A stretch of 64,000 nt of DNA from Sphingopyxis sp. (GTDB taxonomy: Bacteria > Pseudomonadota > Alphaproteobacteria > Sphingomonadales > Sphingomonadaceae). The translations under genes were made by a program, and so were the position numbers. Positions 17,747 to 26,643 of the stretch are shown here, piece by piece (within the stretch, counting starts at the first letter, position 1; every line of letters starts with the position of its first letter). A model generated the notes under the pieces. It saw only the letters and a list, made by a program, of their open reading frames with translations. It was not told the origin of the DNA and did no database searches. The DNA lies in NCBI GenBank assembly GCA_002733865.1, contig NVXM01000031.1, forward strand, positions 1 through 64,000, in the 5' to 3' direction.

Positions 17747-18367
17747 TTACGGAGCGGGTTTCTCGGGGGTTGGCGTTTGCCACTGAAAGGCAGTGATCAA
17801 TTCCATGATTGCCTCTTGTGCCGGCGCATCGATTTCCTGTGGATAGGAAGCGATAAGGCGCGCATCCCAATAGCCATAATCCAGCGTTGTCGCGCTGAAA
17901 TGCCAGGGCACACCGTCCTTGTCTCCATCAAAAATACCCTGGTAGGCCGCTATATCCGGTCGCCCGGAGACGAAATAATCGCCCTCGGCAATGACCGCCG
18001 GATTGGAATAGTGTAAAAGCAGATCGGGCTTGACGATCTTATAATGATCTTCGGCATTTAATTCAGCCAGATGGACAATGGCAATTTTGATGGCAATTTC
18101 ATGATCCTGATAATCGCGCAGATAGCCAATCTCGAAATTATTTCCGGAAAAATCGGTCGTCATTTCACATTCGCGCCGAAACCCGGCAACAGTTGCAGGA
18201 AATACGAAACCGCTATCCTTGTGGATGATTGATCCTGGCTCCTTATAGGCGGCGAAATAAAGCTGCGTTGCCTCTATCACGCATTCTGCCTGCGCAGGAC
18301 CGCTAGCCAGGCTCAGCGTCAGCCCTGCAATTGTTGCATATCCAGCATATCTCAGTGACTTCAGCAT
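17747..18367 (-). CDS. Exported hypothetical protein, 206 aa
   Basis: Not recognised. A clear signal peptide (~1-27, cut after AQA) precedes a soluble domain of ~180 residues with two Cys (ECVIEA and RRECEMTT) that may pair in the periplasm. The sequence alternates aromatic and charged residues without repeats or a known catalytic motif; DGDKDGVPWHF is a short acidic loop. A separate upstream gene on the same strand begins 30 bases away. Could be an uncharacterised periplasmic domain family. Confidence 0.65.
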   Translation of the reverse strand: MLKSLRYAGYATIAGLTLSLASGPAQAECVIEATQLYFAAYKEPGSIIHKDSGFVFPATVAGFRRECEMTTDFSGNNFEIGYLRDYQDHEIAIKIAIVHLAELNAEDHYKIVKPDLLLHYSNPAVIAEGDYFVSGRPDIAAYQGIFDGDKDGVPWHFSATTLDYGYWDARLIASYPQEIDAPAQEAIMELITAFQWQTPTPEKPAP

Positions 18368-18396
18368 AGTTTCACCCCTGCGTTCGGATTTTTCAT

Positions 18397-18756
18397 CTAG
18401 TCGTGACAGCTGATGACGCGGAACGGCAACTCTTGACCATCGGTTTCGGTGATTGTCAGATATTCGCCGACTTTCAGCGGATGATCCTTCATCCGGAAAA
18501 TAGCTTCATCATCATCTTCACCGATCTTGTAGGAAAAAACCCACCCATTGGGCGAAGCGATCACAACGCCGCTCTGATCAGCCTGTCCGGGCCAGAAGCG
18601 CCGAACGACCGGCCGCTTCTCGGCCTGTTTCAACGCCTCCGGTTCTATCAATCCTTCGTCATCCAAAGGAACACGAAAGACATAAGCATGTGCCGGCGAT
18701 CCATTCGGATGGTCGGGCGTTCGAGCCAATTCAAGGCGGATAGTTTTCCAGGTCAT
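18397..18756 (-). CDS. Hypothetical cytoplasmic protein, 119 aa
   Basis: A small protein with the pattern TWKTIRLELARTPDHPNGS...AYVFRVPLDDEGLIE...FWPGQADQSGVV, beta-rich, no signal or membrane segment. The ATG at 18756 has an AGGA RBS, better supported than the upstream start at 18798. Similar short proteins occur in sphingomonads without known function. It lies 29 bases before the exported hypothetical gene on the same strand. Confidence 0.65.
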   Translation of the reverse strand: MTWKTIRLELARTPDHPNGSPAHAYVFRVPLDDEGLIEPEALKQAEKRPVVRRFWPGQADQSGVVIASPNGWVFSYKIGEDDDEAIFRMKDHPLKVGEYLTITETDGQELPFRVISCHD

Positions 18757-18881
18757 GTATCCTATCTGGGCCACTGAAAAGGCCGGCGCGATACGCAATA
18801 CCCCTTAGGCCGTGGTGGACCGCATGAGTAGACTGCCAATGTGGCGACCCGACATAAAATTATCCCGCCCCTTTCCTACAA

Positions 18882-18898
18882 ATAACCAAATGGGTTAT
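18882..18898. promoter_or_regulatory. 17-bp palindrome upstream of the endolysin gene
   Basis: ATAACC-AAATG-GGTTAT is a perfect 6-bp inverted repeat with a 5-base spacer, ending 35 bases before the endolysin ATG. Each arm resembles a CtrA half-site (TTAACCAT). Gene-transfer-agent lysis genes in other alphaproteobacteria are under CtrA-linked control, which makes this worth noting; binding is not shown. Confidence 0.35.
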
Positions 18899-18933
18899 AT
18901 TTTGCCATTGCAAAGCGGAAAAGGCGATTCTAC

Positions 18934-19485
18934 ATGTTCAAACCTCCTGATATCGACGCCCTCATCGACCAGATCATCGCGCTGGAGGGGGATTTTTCCA
19001 ATCATCCCGCCGATCGTGGCGGCCCCACTCGTTGGGGCATTACCGAGGCTGTAGCCCGCCTGCATGGCTATATCGGTGACATGAGGCATTTTCCGCGCGA
19101 GCAAGCTGCGGCTATCTATAAACGCAAATACTGGCTTCGCCCCGGCTTTGATCGGGTGGCTCTGCTCGCACCCAGTATATCAACCGAGTTGTTTGATACC
19201 GGGATAAACATGGGAACGTCCACGGCGACCGTTTTCCTCCAGCGCGCCCTCAACGCGCTCAATCGCAACGCAAGAGACTATCGTGAAATATCTGTTGATG
19301 GCAAAATCGGTAGCAAGACACTGAATGCGCTTTCTGCCTTCCTCAGCAAGCGGTCTGGCAAGGGCCAGCAGGTGCTGCTGAAGGCAATCGAGGCTCTTCA
19401 GGGCGCGCGCTATATTGAAATCGCTGAAAAACGACCGGCCAATGAAGCCTTTCTCTACGGCTGGCTCGCCAATCGGATCGGCTGA
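18934..19485 (+). CDS. GH108-family endolysin (N-acetylmuramidase)
   Basis: 183-aa peptidoglycan hydrolase. Glu18 lies in ALEGDFSNHPADRGGPT, the catalytic signature of the GH108/ZliS family, followed by TRWGIT; the C-terminal half (from about 90) is the family's peptidoglycan-binding-like domain (VDGKIGSKTLNAL). No signal peptide, so it would need a holin, and the next gene encodes one. The same pair forms the lysis module of gene transfer agents in Rhodobacterales, where it also stands apart from the particle genes. No phage structural genes are seen nearby. Confidence 0.88.
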   Translation: MFKPPDIDALIDQIIALEGDFSNHPADRGGPTRWGITEAVARLHGYIGDMRHFPREQAAAIYKRKYWLRPGFDRVALLAPSISTELFDTGINMGTSTATVFLQRALNALNRNARDYREISVDGKIGSKTLNALSAFLSKRSGKGQQVLLKAIEALQGARYIEIAEKRPANEAFLYGWLANRIG

Positions 19486-19525
19486 CCCCTCCTCCATAAG
19501 ACCATATCGAAAGGAAATCTCAAAT

Positions 19526-19939
19526 ATGTCCATTCTCTCCACTCTCGTTGGCCCTGTTTCCAGCATCATTGATAAAATCATTCCTGACCGCGAAGCGCGC
19601 GATCGCGCGAAACTCGAGCTCCTCAAACTTGAAGGCAGTCAGGAACTGGAAGAGGTTCGCCTCCAGCTATCCGCAATGCTGGCCGAAGCGCAATCGGCAG
19701 ATCCTTGGACCAGCCGCGCACGCCCCAGCTTTCTTTACGTCATGTATATGCTGCTGCTCTGGTCGATTCCCATGGGTCTTATCGCCGCTGTCCGTCCGGA
19801 AGCCGCTCGCGATATCGCCGCCGGCATGAACGCATATCTCTCCGGCATACCGGAACCGCTCTATGCGCTCTTCGGCACAGGCTATCTGGGCTATACAGTG
19901 GCCAGGCAATGGGGAAAGATTCGCGGGGTCGAGCGCTAG
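19526..19939 (+). CDS. Holin of the GTA 3TM family
   Basis: 137-aa small membrane protein. A charged N-terminal amphipathic region (IIDKIIPDREARDRAKLELLKLEGSQELE) is followed by ADPWTSRARPSFLYVMYMLLL and two or three hydrophobic segments, the layout of the GTA_holin_3TM family (Pfam PF11351, named from memory). The ATG at 19526 has an AAAGGAAA RBS. It follows the endolysin by 40 bases, forming a lysis cassette. Confidence 0.85.
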   Translation: MSILSTLVGPVSSIIDKIIPDREARDRAKLELLKLEGSQELEEVRLQLSAMLAEAQSADPWTSRARPSFLYVMYMLLLWSIPMGLIAAVRPEAARDIAAGMNAYLSGIPEPLYALFGTGYLGYTVARQWGKIRGVER

Positions 19940-20113
19940 CGACTGGCGGCATTTGGCAATAGCCAAAAAAAATCGCCTTATTGAAGTCGACGACGACCGA
20001 CAATTCCCCCGATAAACCGCCAGATTAATGCAATATTTACGAAATAGGCTTGCCATGCCCGTATCTTTCCAGATAAAGGTGGAGGTCTAGTTCATCCAAA
20101 GGGGATAATTTAA

Positions 20114-20383
20114 ATGACTACCGAAACCAACTTCCGCAAAATGCTCGCTGTAGCTGGCGGCCTTGCTCTTGCTGTTCCTGCCCTTTCCGCATGTGCAGAA
20201 CAGGCTGACGATGCCGCAGTTGTTGCTGATGATGCAGCTGAAGAAGCGGCAGATGCTGCTGACGTAGCAGAATGTGCCGCTGAAGACGCAGCCTGTGCAG
20301 CTGAAGACGCTACTGAAGCTGCTGGCGATGCAATGACGGACGAAACTGTTGAAACAACCGACGGCGAAGCAGTTACCGAGTAA
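20114..20383 (+). CDS. Acidic Ala/Asp/Glu-rich lipoprotein, 89 aa
   Basis: Signal peptide with a lipobox LSAC (Cys at about residue 27), so a predicted lipoprotein. The mature part is low-complexity: repeated AAEDA/ADDAAEEAADAAD units with two further Cys (AECAAEDAACAAEDA), net charge strongly negative. Such small acidic lipoproteins are found in sphingomonads without an assigned function. It is the first of two co-oriented genes, 17 bases before the DUF6969 gene. The GC-biased repeat creates an artefactual antisense frame, which was ignored. Confidence 0.7.
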   Translation: MTTETNFRKMLAVAGGLALAVPALSACAEQADDAAVVADDAAEEAADAADVAECAAEDAACAAEDATEAAGDAMTDETVETTDGEAVTE

Positions 20384-20400
20384 GCTAAGCTTATTGCGCA

Positions 20401-21027
20401 TTGAAAAATGCATTAGAAAAGCTGTTTGAGCTCACAAGCCAGATAGCTAAAGAGGGCGTCTCGCTAGTACCAAGACTGGTGCCGGCAGACGCCCCTTTCG
20501 TTCAATATCAGCATTATCCCAAAGGCGACTGCGTCGCGCCGGGCAACAACTCGCGCTGGTTTTACCATGCGCACAAGCCGGAGCAGCGCGAAGAAGGCGA
20601 GCATGGCCATTTTCACATGTTCCTGCCGCTCGCCATGTTCGATGGCGTCGAACCCTATTATCAGCCGCCCGCCAAGCTGCCCAATGGCAAGAAGACGCAA
20701 GGCGTCGTTCATTTCGCTGCGCTAAGCTTCGGCCTTGATGGCATGCCGATCAGCTGGTTCACGACCAATTATTGGGTCACCTATGAATATATGATGCCGG
20801 CAGAGGCGATCGCCTCGCAGTTGCGGCACTTTGACATGTCCGGCGCTCAAGGCGACTCACTGGTCAACGACTGGCTGACCGCCGCCGTCCAGCATTTCCA
20901 CGATCCGATTATCGAAATGATCCGGCAACGCGACCAATTGCTGATGGAAAAGAAACAGGAACTGGGGTCAGCGGTCTTTGAGAACAAGAAAGTAGAAATA
21001 CTTTCACGACTACCGTTTGATCTCTAG
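20401..21027 (+). CDS. DUF6969-like protein, 208 aa
   Basis: Cytoplasmic protein with the aromatic/His-rich core seen in DUF6969: YQHYPKGDC, SRWFYHAHKP and GEHGHFHMFLPL, which suggests a metal or small-ligand site (His-x-His pairs). The start is a TTG (KNALEKLFEL) without a good RBS; an internal start cannot be excluded. Its stop codon overlaps the stop of the convergent aldolase gene by three bases. Function unknown; the His clusters are the only handle. Confidence 0.7.
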   Translation: MKNALEKLFELTSQIAKEGVSLVPRLVPADAPFVQYQHYPKGDCVAPGNNSRWFYHAHKPEQREEGEHGHFHMFLPLAMFDGVEPYYQPPAKLPNGKKTQGVVHFAALSFGLDGMPISWFTTNYWVTYEYMMPAEAIASQLRHFDMSGAQGDSLVNDWLTAAVQHFHDPIIEMIRQRDQLLMEKKQELGSAVFENKKVEILSRLPFDL

Positions 21028-21866
21028 TGATCAAATCCGGGGTTGGTGCGCTGTAACTTCCGCATCAGTCCAGGCCAGATCAGATTGTCCCCAAGCCCCT
21101 TCTGAAACGCGGCAGAAGCTTGCTGATGCACCCGATGCCCCATATCTGCGTTCTCTTCATGAAGATGCTCTTCGCTTCCGACCGACTGCGCCAGAATCTG
21201 GGTCTTGCAGGCATTTTCGAGAATGTACATCCGCAGAAACGCGATCGCGCAATTTTGGCCGACGGTTAGCGTGCCGTGGTTGCGCAGGATCAGCAGGTTC
21301 TTCTCGCCGAGATCGTTGATCAAACGATCGCGCTCATCCAGATCAAGCGCGATGCCTTCATAATCATGGTAGGCGAGATCATCATGAATCTGCATCGCAA
21401 ATTGCGTGTAACGCCGCAGGCCGGCCTTCTGGACAGAAACAGCAATGCCATAAGGTGTGTGAACATGGATCACACAACCGGCATCCTCGCGTGCGCTATG
21501 CACAGCACTATGAATCGTGAACCCTGCGGGATTGATAAAATAGGGTGTATCCTGCTTGATATTGCCATCAAGATCGATCTTGACCAACGCGGATGCTGTC
21601 ATTTCATCGAACAACACCCCATAAGGATTAATCAGAAACCGCTCCTCGCCGTCCTCATCGGGCAGCCGCGCAGAAATATGGGTGAACACCAAATCGGTCC
21701 ACCCGTGCATGGCACAAAGCCGATAAGTGGCTGCTAGGTCGCAGCGCAATTGCCACTCCACATCCGAGACTTTGTTTTGCAAGCTGTCGATATCACGCGG
21801 GTCAGGTATCAAAAAACCTGGCCCTACTCCCGTTGCGGCGTTGTCAGTTTGAAGCGCTGTCGCCAT
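21024..21866 (-). CDS. Class II aldolase/adducin family protein
   Basis: 280 aa. The family's zinc His residues are visible in VIHVHTPYGIAVS and the later NHGTLTVGQNCAIAFLRMYILEN; other marks are WTDLVFTHISARLP and FLINPYGVLFDEMTAS. Bacterial members act as sugar-phosphate aldolases or epimerases, but the ~280-aa adducin-type group (N-terminal extension before LRCDLAATYRL) has no firm substrate. ATG 21866 with a GAGG RBS is preferred over an upstream start at 21935. Confidence 0.88.
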   Translation of the reverse strand: MATALQTDNAATGVGPGFLIPDPRDIDSLQNKVSDVEWQLRCDLAATYRLCAMHGWTDLVFTHISARLPDEDGEERFLINPYGVLFDEMTASALVKIDLDGNIKQDTPYFINPAGFTIHSAVHSAREDAGCVIHVHTPYGIAVSVQKAGLRRYTQFAMQIHDDLAYHDYEGIALDLDERDRLINDLGEKNLLILRNHGTLTVGQNCAIAFLRMYILENACKTQILAQSVGSEEHLHEENADMGHRVHQQASAAFQKGLGDNLIWPGLMRKLQRTNPGFDH

Positions 21867-22109
21867 GATTATATCCTCTGCCTCTATTTCTGTCTTTGAA
21901 GCAATTTGCCATGACTGGCCTCCACGCGCAACCAATCTATCATGATCTCAAATAGTGTTTTTGCCTGCCGCACTATTCCAGCGATGCAACAAGGTCATCG
22001 GCACGTTGCGCGACGACCCCGGTTACGAAAATCGCAAAAGATAGCCACGACTAACGCCTTATGGCGAGTGAGGTGATGTCCGCTCGCACGAGCAGACATT
22101 GCGCCCTGG

Positions 22110-22607
22110 TCAACCAGTGAACAACCCGGACACAGACTGTGATACCGACAAACCAATCAATGCAATGGCCAATGTTCCAATAGTCAAAATAACGATGATG
22201 GCGATTTTTTTATCCGTGCTCCAGCTTCCCTCGGCGTCGACAGCGCTCATTGGTGCCCCGGTCAACACATGCTCGACGTCAAAATCATAATCTATCGAAG
22301 TCTCATCGAATATAGAATCCTGCGGATTCCCCCCCGGACGCAAATCGCTATTGAGAGGAGCAACCGCCGGATCGCCCATCGTCCGATCTTGGGCAGCGGA
22401 CGCGTGCTCATATAGCAATGTAGCTTGATCTCGTCTCGAAGGGTCCTGCGCCTTTCTCGCGCCAACCAAGTGCTGCACTACAGCAGCCCTGGAAATATTG
22501 AGAATACCCGCGATCTCGTCTGAAGATTTTCCCAACTCCACAAGACGCAAACATTCTCGTTGCGTTGCCGATAAATGCGCGGCGCGCGGTGGCTTTGAAT
22601 GGTCCAA
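22110..22607 (-). CDS. LuxR-type HTH protein with C-terminal membrane anchor
   Basis: 165 aa. Residues ~11-52 form a LuxR/GerE-type HTH (LSATQRECLRLVELGKSSDEIAGILNISRAAVVQHL); residues ~60-132 are a polar linker; residues ~135-157 (IAIIVILTIGTLAIALIGLSV) are a single transmembrane helix with a very short tail. There is no receiver or ligand-binding domain. The order is HTH in the cytoplasm and an anchor at the end, the reverse of a secreted protein, so DNA binding at the membrane is implied. A close group of such proteins in sphingomonads is unassigned. Confidence 0.75.
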   Translation of the reverse strand: MDHSKPPRAAHLSATQRECLRLVELGKSSDEIAGILNISRAAVVQHLVGARKAQDPSRRDQATLLYEHASAAQDRTMGDPAVAPLNSDLRPGGNPQDSIFDETSIDYDFDVEHVLTGAPMSAVDAEGSWSTDKKIAIIVILTIGTLAIALIGLSVSQSVSGLFTG

Positions 22608-22944
22608 GGTTTCGTCCTGTTTATCAAGCTCGTCTTTATCGTCTCAAATTGTGGAAAGCAATCAAGCCTGTGGCTGGGAGCGGCCGATCAGTCCGGATCC
22701 CCGATGCCATATATCCGCAATTTTTCATGTTTCCTGAATGCGCATTGTGTCAGGCTTTCCACCGGTACTTCCAAAGTGGATATTGAACCTTGACCGGATT
22801 GGCTATCCAACCGGATCAAGCCATCATCTTCAACAGGGGGCTTAAAAATCGGTCAGGAGCAAGGGGACCTTGCGACTGCAAGATCCAGCGGAAAAAGCGG
22901 ATCATTCTGGAGAGCTTGTCCGGCGCGTTTCAAGACAGATTTCA
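22608..22944. other. Intergenic region without supported gene
   Basis: These 337 bases lie upstream of the HTH-membrane protein and downstream of the response regulator. The short open frames here have no RBS and no protein-like composition. I see no terminator stem with a U-run and no repeat. It would contain the promoter of the 22110-22607 gene. Confidence 0.5.
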
Positions 22945-23340
22945 TCAACGCGCGCCAACTGCTTTCACGGCCTCACACGATTCCAACAATGATACTATCC
23001 GATCAGCCAGGTCCTGTGGCGAAAATGGCTTTGTCATGTAGTCGGAGACACCAGCGCGCAACGCTTCCGCCATAGCTCTTTGCCCGGTGAGGCTGGTTAG
23101 AATCAGGAGGGGAATATTTGCTGTTCTCTCCTCCCGCTGAAGCACAGGAAGGAGCTCCGGACCCCGCAATCCCGGCATACGGTTGTCCAGAATAATCAGG
23201 TCCGGTCGGATGCGAAGGGCAGCGGACAAAACGCTATATCCGTTATCAACGACAGTGACATCATGACCACATGCCTTGAGCTTTGGATAAATCAGATCGG
23301 CCAACAGCGCATCGTCATCTGCAAATAGAATAGTCGCCAA
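22945..23340 (-). CDS. Single-domain (CheY-like) response regulator
   Basis: 131-aa receiver domain without an output domain. Acidic pair in FADDDALL, phospho-acceptor Asp in LIILDNRMPG, Thr in LILTSL, Lys in MTKPFSP. The TTG start at 23340 is chosen because AAGGAG lies seven bases before it; a GTG at 23367 is less likely. Standalone receivers relay phosphate or bind partner proteins. No kinase is next to it, but a decayed second receiver domain lies just upstream on the other strand. Confidence 0.85.
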   Translation of the reverse strand: MATILFADDDALLADLIYPKLKACGHDVTVVDNGYSVLSAALRIRPDLIILDNRMPGLRGPELLPVLQREERTANIPLLILTSLTGQRAMAEALRAGVSDYMTKPFSPQDLADRIVSLLESCEAVKAVGAR

Positions 23341-23609
23341 TTTCAGCTCCTTTACAATTTCAGGCACGACTTGGCCCGAAGTTTTGAGACAGAAGCATTG
23401 GTGCTCAGCGGAGCCTCATGATGTCCCAAAAACATTGTCCGACCTACCACAGAGAAATTAATTTATATGTTCACATGGAAAATATAAATCGCCCTTCTGT
23501 CTAGGATAAATATATGAAAACATTAGAGAAACTCTCTAAAACTTTTGATGGAGTGGGAGCAGAAATATCTTCTTGCCCCTGATCAGCTCCATTGAAGAGA
23601 GGATATTGA

Positions 23610-23932
23610 ATGGCTGACACCCCATTCACATGCTTCCATTTCTTCCACTTTCAAAGCCCGCCTGTTGTTGGTCGAAGATCATGTTGTGAACCAAATTTTG
23701 ATCCAGGATATTGCAAAGACTGGGATTCGGTACCGAGTTAGCTTCGAACGGCACCCATGATATCGCAAAAGGCCCCCGACAATATCCGGCAATAATCCGT
23801 TTGATCTCGTACTTATGGACATCAAAATGCCTTTTATGGACGGATACGAAACGACTGTCCGCAGCGTTGAGCCTTTTGCAAATAGAGGCACGCTCTCCGA
23901 TCACAAGAGCATCGAATTCGAAGGAACTGCAT
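23610..23932 (+). pseudogene. Decayed response-regulator receiver domain
   Basis: One plus-strand frame still reads KARLLLVEDHVVNQILIQD, then an in-frame TGA at 23758-23760, then NPFDLVLMDIKMPFMDGYETT, the two halves of a receiver domain typical of hybrid histidine kinases (LLVEDNxVNQ...LVLMDIQMPVMDG). The segment between the halves is shortened and the C-terminal half (after VRSVEPFANRGTLSD) has lost the Thr and Lys motifs. An ATG at 23610 is in a different frame, implying a further frameshift. Its relation to the intact regulator at 22945-23340 is unclear. Confidence 0.7.
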
Positions 23933-23977
23933 AAGCTGGCGAAACTGTTGCCATCTCTGTTGGCTCGGCCCTTTGAT

Positions 23978-24721
23978 CTAGTTGTCTAACGCTCCAAATA
24001 CGGCCTCGGCCCACTCTTTCCTGCAGATGAGCAGATCGGGCACATAGGTTTCCTTCTGATTATAGATGAGTGGCGAACCGTCAATCCGCGAACAGTGCAA
24101 GCCATAAGCCGATGCAACCGCTACGGGCGCACAGCTATCCCATTCAAACTGGCCACCGGAATGGAGATATATTTCGGCGTCCCCCTGCACCACTGCCATT
24201 GCCTTTGCCCCTGCAGAACCCATTGGTAACAAATCGCCCCCCAGTCGCTCGGCAACCGACAATGCTTCGGATGCTGGGCGGGTACGACTCACAACCAGGC
24301 GTGGTCGACCTTCATGGGTAGGAAAAGACTGAATTTCATCACTCCGCAGCACAATGCCACCGGCCAGGCCGGGTAATGCAACCGCTCCAACAGACGCTAT
24401 CCCATCCACCGCCAGTGCCACATGCACCGCCCAATCCGAACGCATCTCACCAAATTCACGCGTGCCATCGACCGGATCGATAATCCAGACACGCGACTTG
24501 TTCAGCCGCTCTGGAGTATCTTTACTCTCTTCAGACAAAAGGCCATCGTCGGGTCGCTGATGGCGAAGGGCGTGGATCAGAAATTCGTTGGCGGTTTGAT
24601 CCCCTGCCTTGCCCAGTGATTTGCCATCAAAGAGTTCACTGTCCCGCACCGCAACCAATATCCGGCCAGCCATTTGAGCAAGATGGGCGGCAAGTTCTGC
24701 GTCTGTCATAGCGTTGCTCAT
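23978..24721 (-). CDS. cysQ: 3'(2'),5'-bisphosphate nucleotidase CysQ
   Basis: 247-aa Mg-dependent, Li-sensitive phosphatase of the inositol monophosphatase fold; it removes PAP made during sulfate assimilation. Motifs: metal-binding LLSEES and [12 protein letters not shown], and the C-terminal [12 protein letters not shown]. Start overlaps the cysNC stop by four bases, so it is the last gene of cysD-cysNC-cysQ. This pairing fits its role of relieving PAP inhibition in the same pathway. Confidence 0.93.
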   Translation of the reverse strand: MSNAMTDAELAAHLAQMAGRILVAVRDSELFDGKSLGKAGDQTANEFLIHALRHQRPDDGLLSEESKDTPERLNKSRVWIIDPVDGTREFGEMRSDWAVHVALAVDGIASVGAVALPGLAGGIVLRSDEIQSFPTHEGRPRLVVSRTRPASEALSVAERLGGDLLPMGSAGAKAMAVVQGDAEIYLHSGGQFEWDSCAPVAVASAYGLHCSRIDGSPLIYNQKETYVPDLLICRKEWAEAVFGALDN

Positions 24722-26643
24722 TTCAGTGGCATGATTTGGCGGACGATATATTCGGCAGCTTCAGCGGGTGTCATCTCGACCGTATTAACCCGAATTTCGG
24801 GACTGTCCGGCGACTCATAGGGACTGTCGATACCTGTGAAGTTCTTCAGCTGTCCGCTCCGCGCTTTCTTGTATAGACCTTTCACGTCCCTCTCTTCTGC
24901 CACTTCCAGCGGCGTATCGACAAAAATCTCGATAAACTCTCCCTCAGGCAGCATCTCGCGAACCATTTTTCGCTCGGCCCGGAAAGGGCTGATAAAAGCC
25001 GTCAAGACGATCAGTCCCGCGTCGGTCATCAATTTGGCGACTTCACCCACCCGACGGATATTCTCGATACGGTCGGCCTCCGTGAAACCAAGATCTTTAT
25101 TGAGTCCATGTCGTACGTTGTCGCCATCCAGCAGGAACGTATGGCGGTTCATCAGATTCAGGCTTTTCTCAACCTCGTTGGCGATGGTCGATTTTCCGGA
25201 ACCCGAAAGGCCCGTGAACCACAAGACACGCGGTGTCTGGTTCTTGAGCAAAGCATGCTCTTCCCGCGTTACTGTCGTTGGCTGCCAATGAACATTGTCG
25301 GCGCGGCGGAGGCTGAAATGCAGCATGCCGGCAGCGACCGTCGCATTGGTGATCTTGTCGATGAGGATGAAACCACCAAGTTCTGCGCTTTTTGTATAGG
25401 GTTCGAACACGATAGGTTTGTCCGTATGGACCTCTGCGACACCAATTGCGTTCAGCTCCAAGGTCTTGGCAGCGAGATGCTGCATCGTATTCACATTGAT
25501 CTCATATTTCGGCTCTTGCACCGAAGCGCTGACAGTCTGCGTAGCCAATTTAAGCCAATAGCCGCGGCCTGGCTTCAGGGCTTCCTCACTCATCCAGACG
25601 ATGGTTGCTTCGAATTGGTCTGACACTTCAGGCGGATCGTCTGCGGCCGCAATGACATCGCCTCGGGAGCAATCGATCTCATCATCGAGCGTGAGCGTAA
25701 CGGACTGCCCAGCTACCGCTTCGTCCTGATCACCATCCATCGTGACTATAGTTTTGACGATACTGGTTTTACCCGAGGGAACAACCCGCACCGGATCCCC
25801 GGCTTTGATGGACCCGCTAGAAACCAGCCCGGAAAAACCTCGAAAATCGAGATTGGGTCGATTGACCCATTGCACTGGCATGCGGAACGGCTTTTCCTGC
25901 GCTGCCGTAGCGGCGATCTCGATATTTTCCAGATGATGGACCAGCGAGGGGCCTTTGTACCAGGGCGTATGTATGGAAGGTGCGGCCGTGATATTGTCGC
26001 CCTTGAAACCGGAAATCGGAATCGCCGTAAAAGTCTCGATGCCAATTTCTCTGGCAAACTCAGCATATTCTTTGACAATTGCATCAAAGCTTTGCTGGTT
26101 GAAATCAATCAAATCCATCTTGTTCACAGCCAGGATCAAATGTTTGATGCCGAGCAGATGAGCCAGATAGGAATGGCGCTTCGTCTGGACCAATATCCCT
26201 TTGCGTGCGTCAACCAGAATGACGGCCGCATCGGCAGTCGAGGCGCCAGTGACCATGTTGCGCGTATATTGTTCATGGCCCGGCGTATCGGCGACGATGA
26301 ACTTGCGTTTTTCGGTCGCGAAGAAACGATAAGCAACATCGATTGTAATGCCCTGTTCACGCTCTGCGGCAAGGCCATCCACCAACAGCGCGAAATCAAT
26401 TTCCAGCCCTTGGGTGCCGGACTTCTTGCTGTCGGCTTCGAGCGCCGCCAGTTGGTCTTCGAAAATCATCTTGCTGTCGTAGAGCAAACGACCAATCAAT
26501 GTGCTTTTGCCGTCATCAACGCTGCCACATGTAATGAAACGGAGCAGCTCCTTGTTCTGGTGCTGAGCGAGATACTCTTCAATATCCTCGGCAATCAGCG
26601 CCTCGGTCTTATAAATTGGTTCTTCACCGGCCTGTTCGCGCAT
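24718..26643 (-). CDS. cysNC: Bifunctional sulfate adenylyltransferase large subunit / APS kinase (CysNC)
   Basis: 641-aa fusion. The N-terminal GTPase (CysN) has P-loop GSVDDGKST (40-48), [12 protein letters not shown] and NKMDL; it energises APS synthesis with CysD. The C-terminal ~180 residues are APS kinase (CysC) with its own P-loop [11 protein letters not shown] and [10 protein letters not shown], giving PAPS. This fusion is common in Alphaproteobacteria. Starts one base from the cysD stop, and its end overlaps cysQ. No reductase genes are in the window. Confidence 0.96.
   Translation of the reverse strand: MREQAGEEPIYKTEALIAEDIEEYLAQHQNKELLRFITCGSVDDGKSTLIGRLLYDSKMIFEDQLAALEADSKKSGTQGLEIDFALLVDGLAAEREQGITIDVAYRFFATEKRKFIVADTPGHEQYTRNMVTGASTADAAVILVDARKGILVQTKRHSYLAHLLGIKHLILAVNKMDLIDFNQQSFDAIVKEYAEFAREIGIETFTAIPISGFKGDNITAAPSIHTPWYKGPSLVHHLENIEIAATAAQEKPFRMPVQWVNRPNLDFRGFSGLVSSGSIKAGDPVRVVPSGKTSIVKTIVTMDGDQDEAVAGQSVTLTLDDEIDCSRGDVIAAADDPPEVSDQFEATIVWMSEEALKPGRGYWLKLATQTVSASVQEPKYEINVNTMQHLAAKTLELNAIGVAEVHTDKPIVFEPYTKSAELGGFILIDKITNATVAAGMLHFSLRRADNVHWQPTTVTREEHALLKNQTPRVLWFTGLSGSGKSTIANEVEKSLNLMNRHTFLLDGDNVRHGLNKDLGFTEADRIENIRRVGEVAKLMTDAGLIVLTAFISPFRAERKMVREMLPEGEFIEIFVDTPLEVAEERDVKGLYKKARSGQLKNFTGIDSPYESPDSPEIRVNTVEMTPAEAAEYIVRQIMPLK

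Noticed and set aside
20087..20413. 108-aa Cys/Ser-rich open frame on the minus strand
   Set aside because: Shadow of the acidic repeat lipoprotein; composition is the complement of Ala/Asp/Glu codons.
21621..21633. ATAAGGATTAAT like the usp-upstream motif
   Set aside because: Inside the aldolase gene, encoding the conserved INPYG; explained by coding constraint.
24781..24795. CGTATTAACCCGAAT, a near copy of the ccoN motif
   Set aside because: It lies inside the coding sequence of cysNC and encodes part of the conserved IRVNTVEM; position far from a promoter makes chance the better reading.
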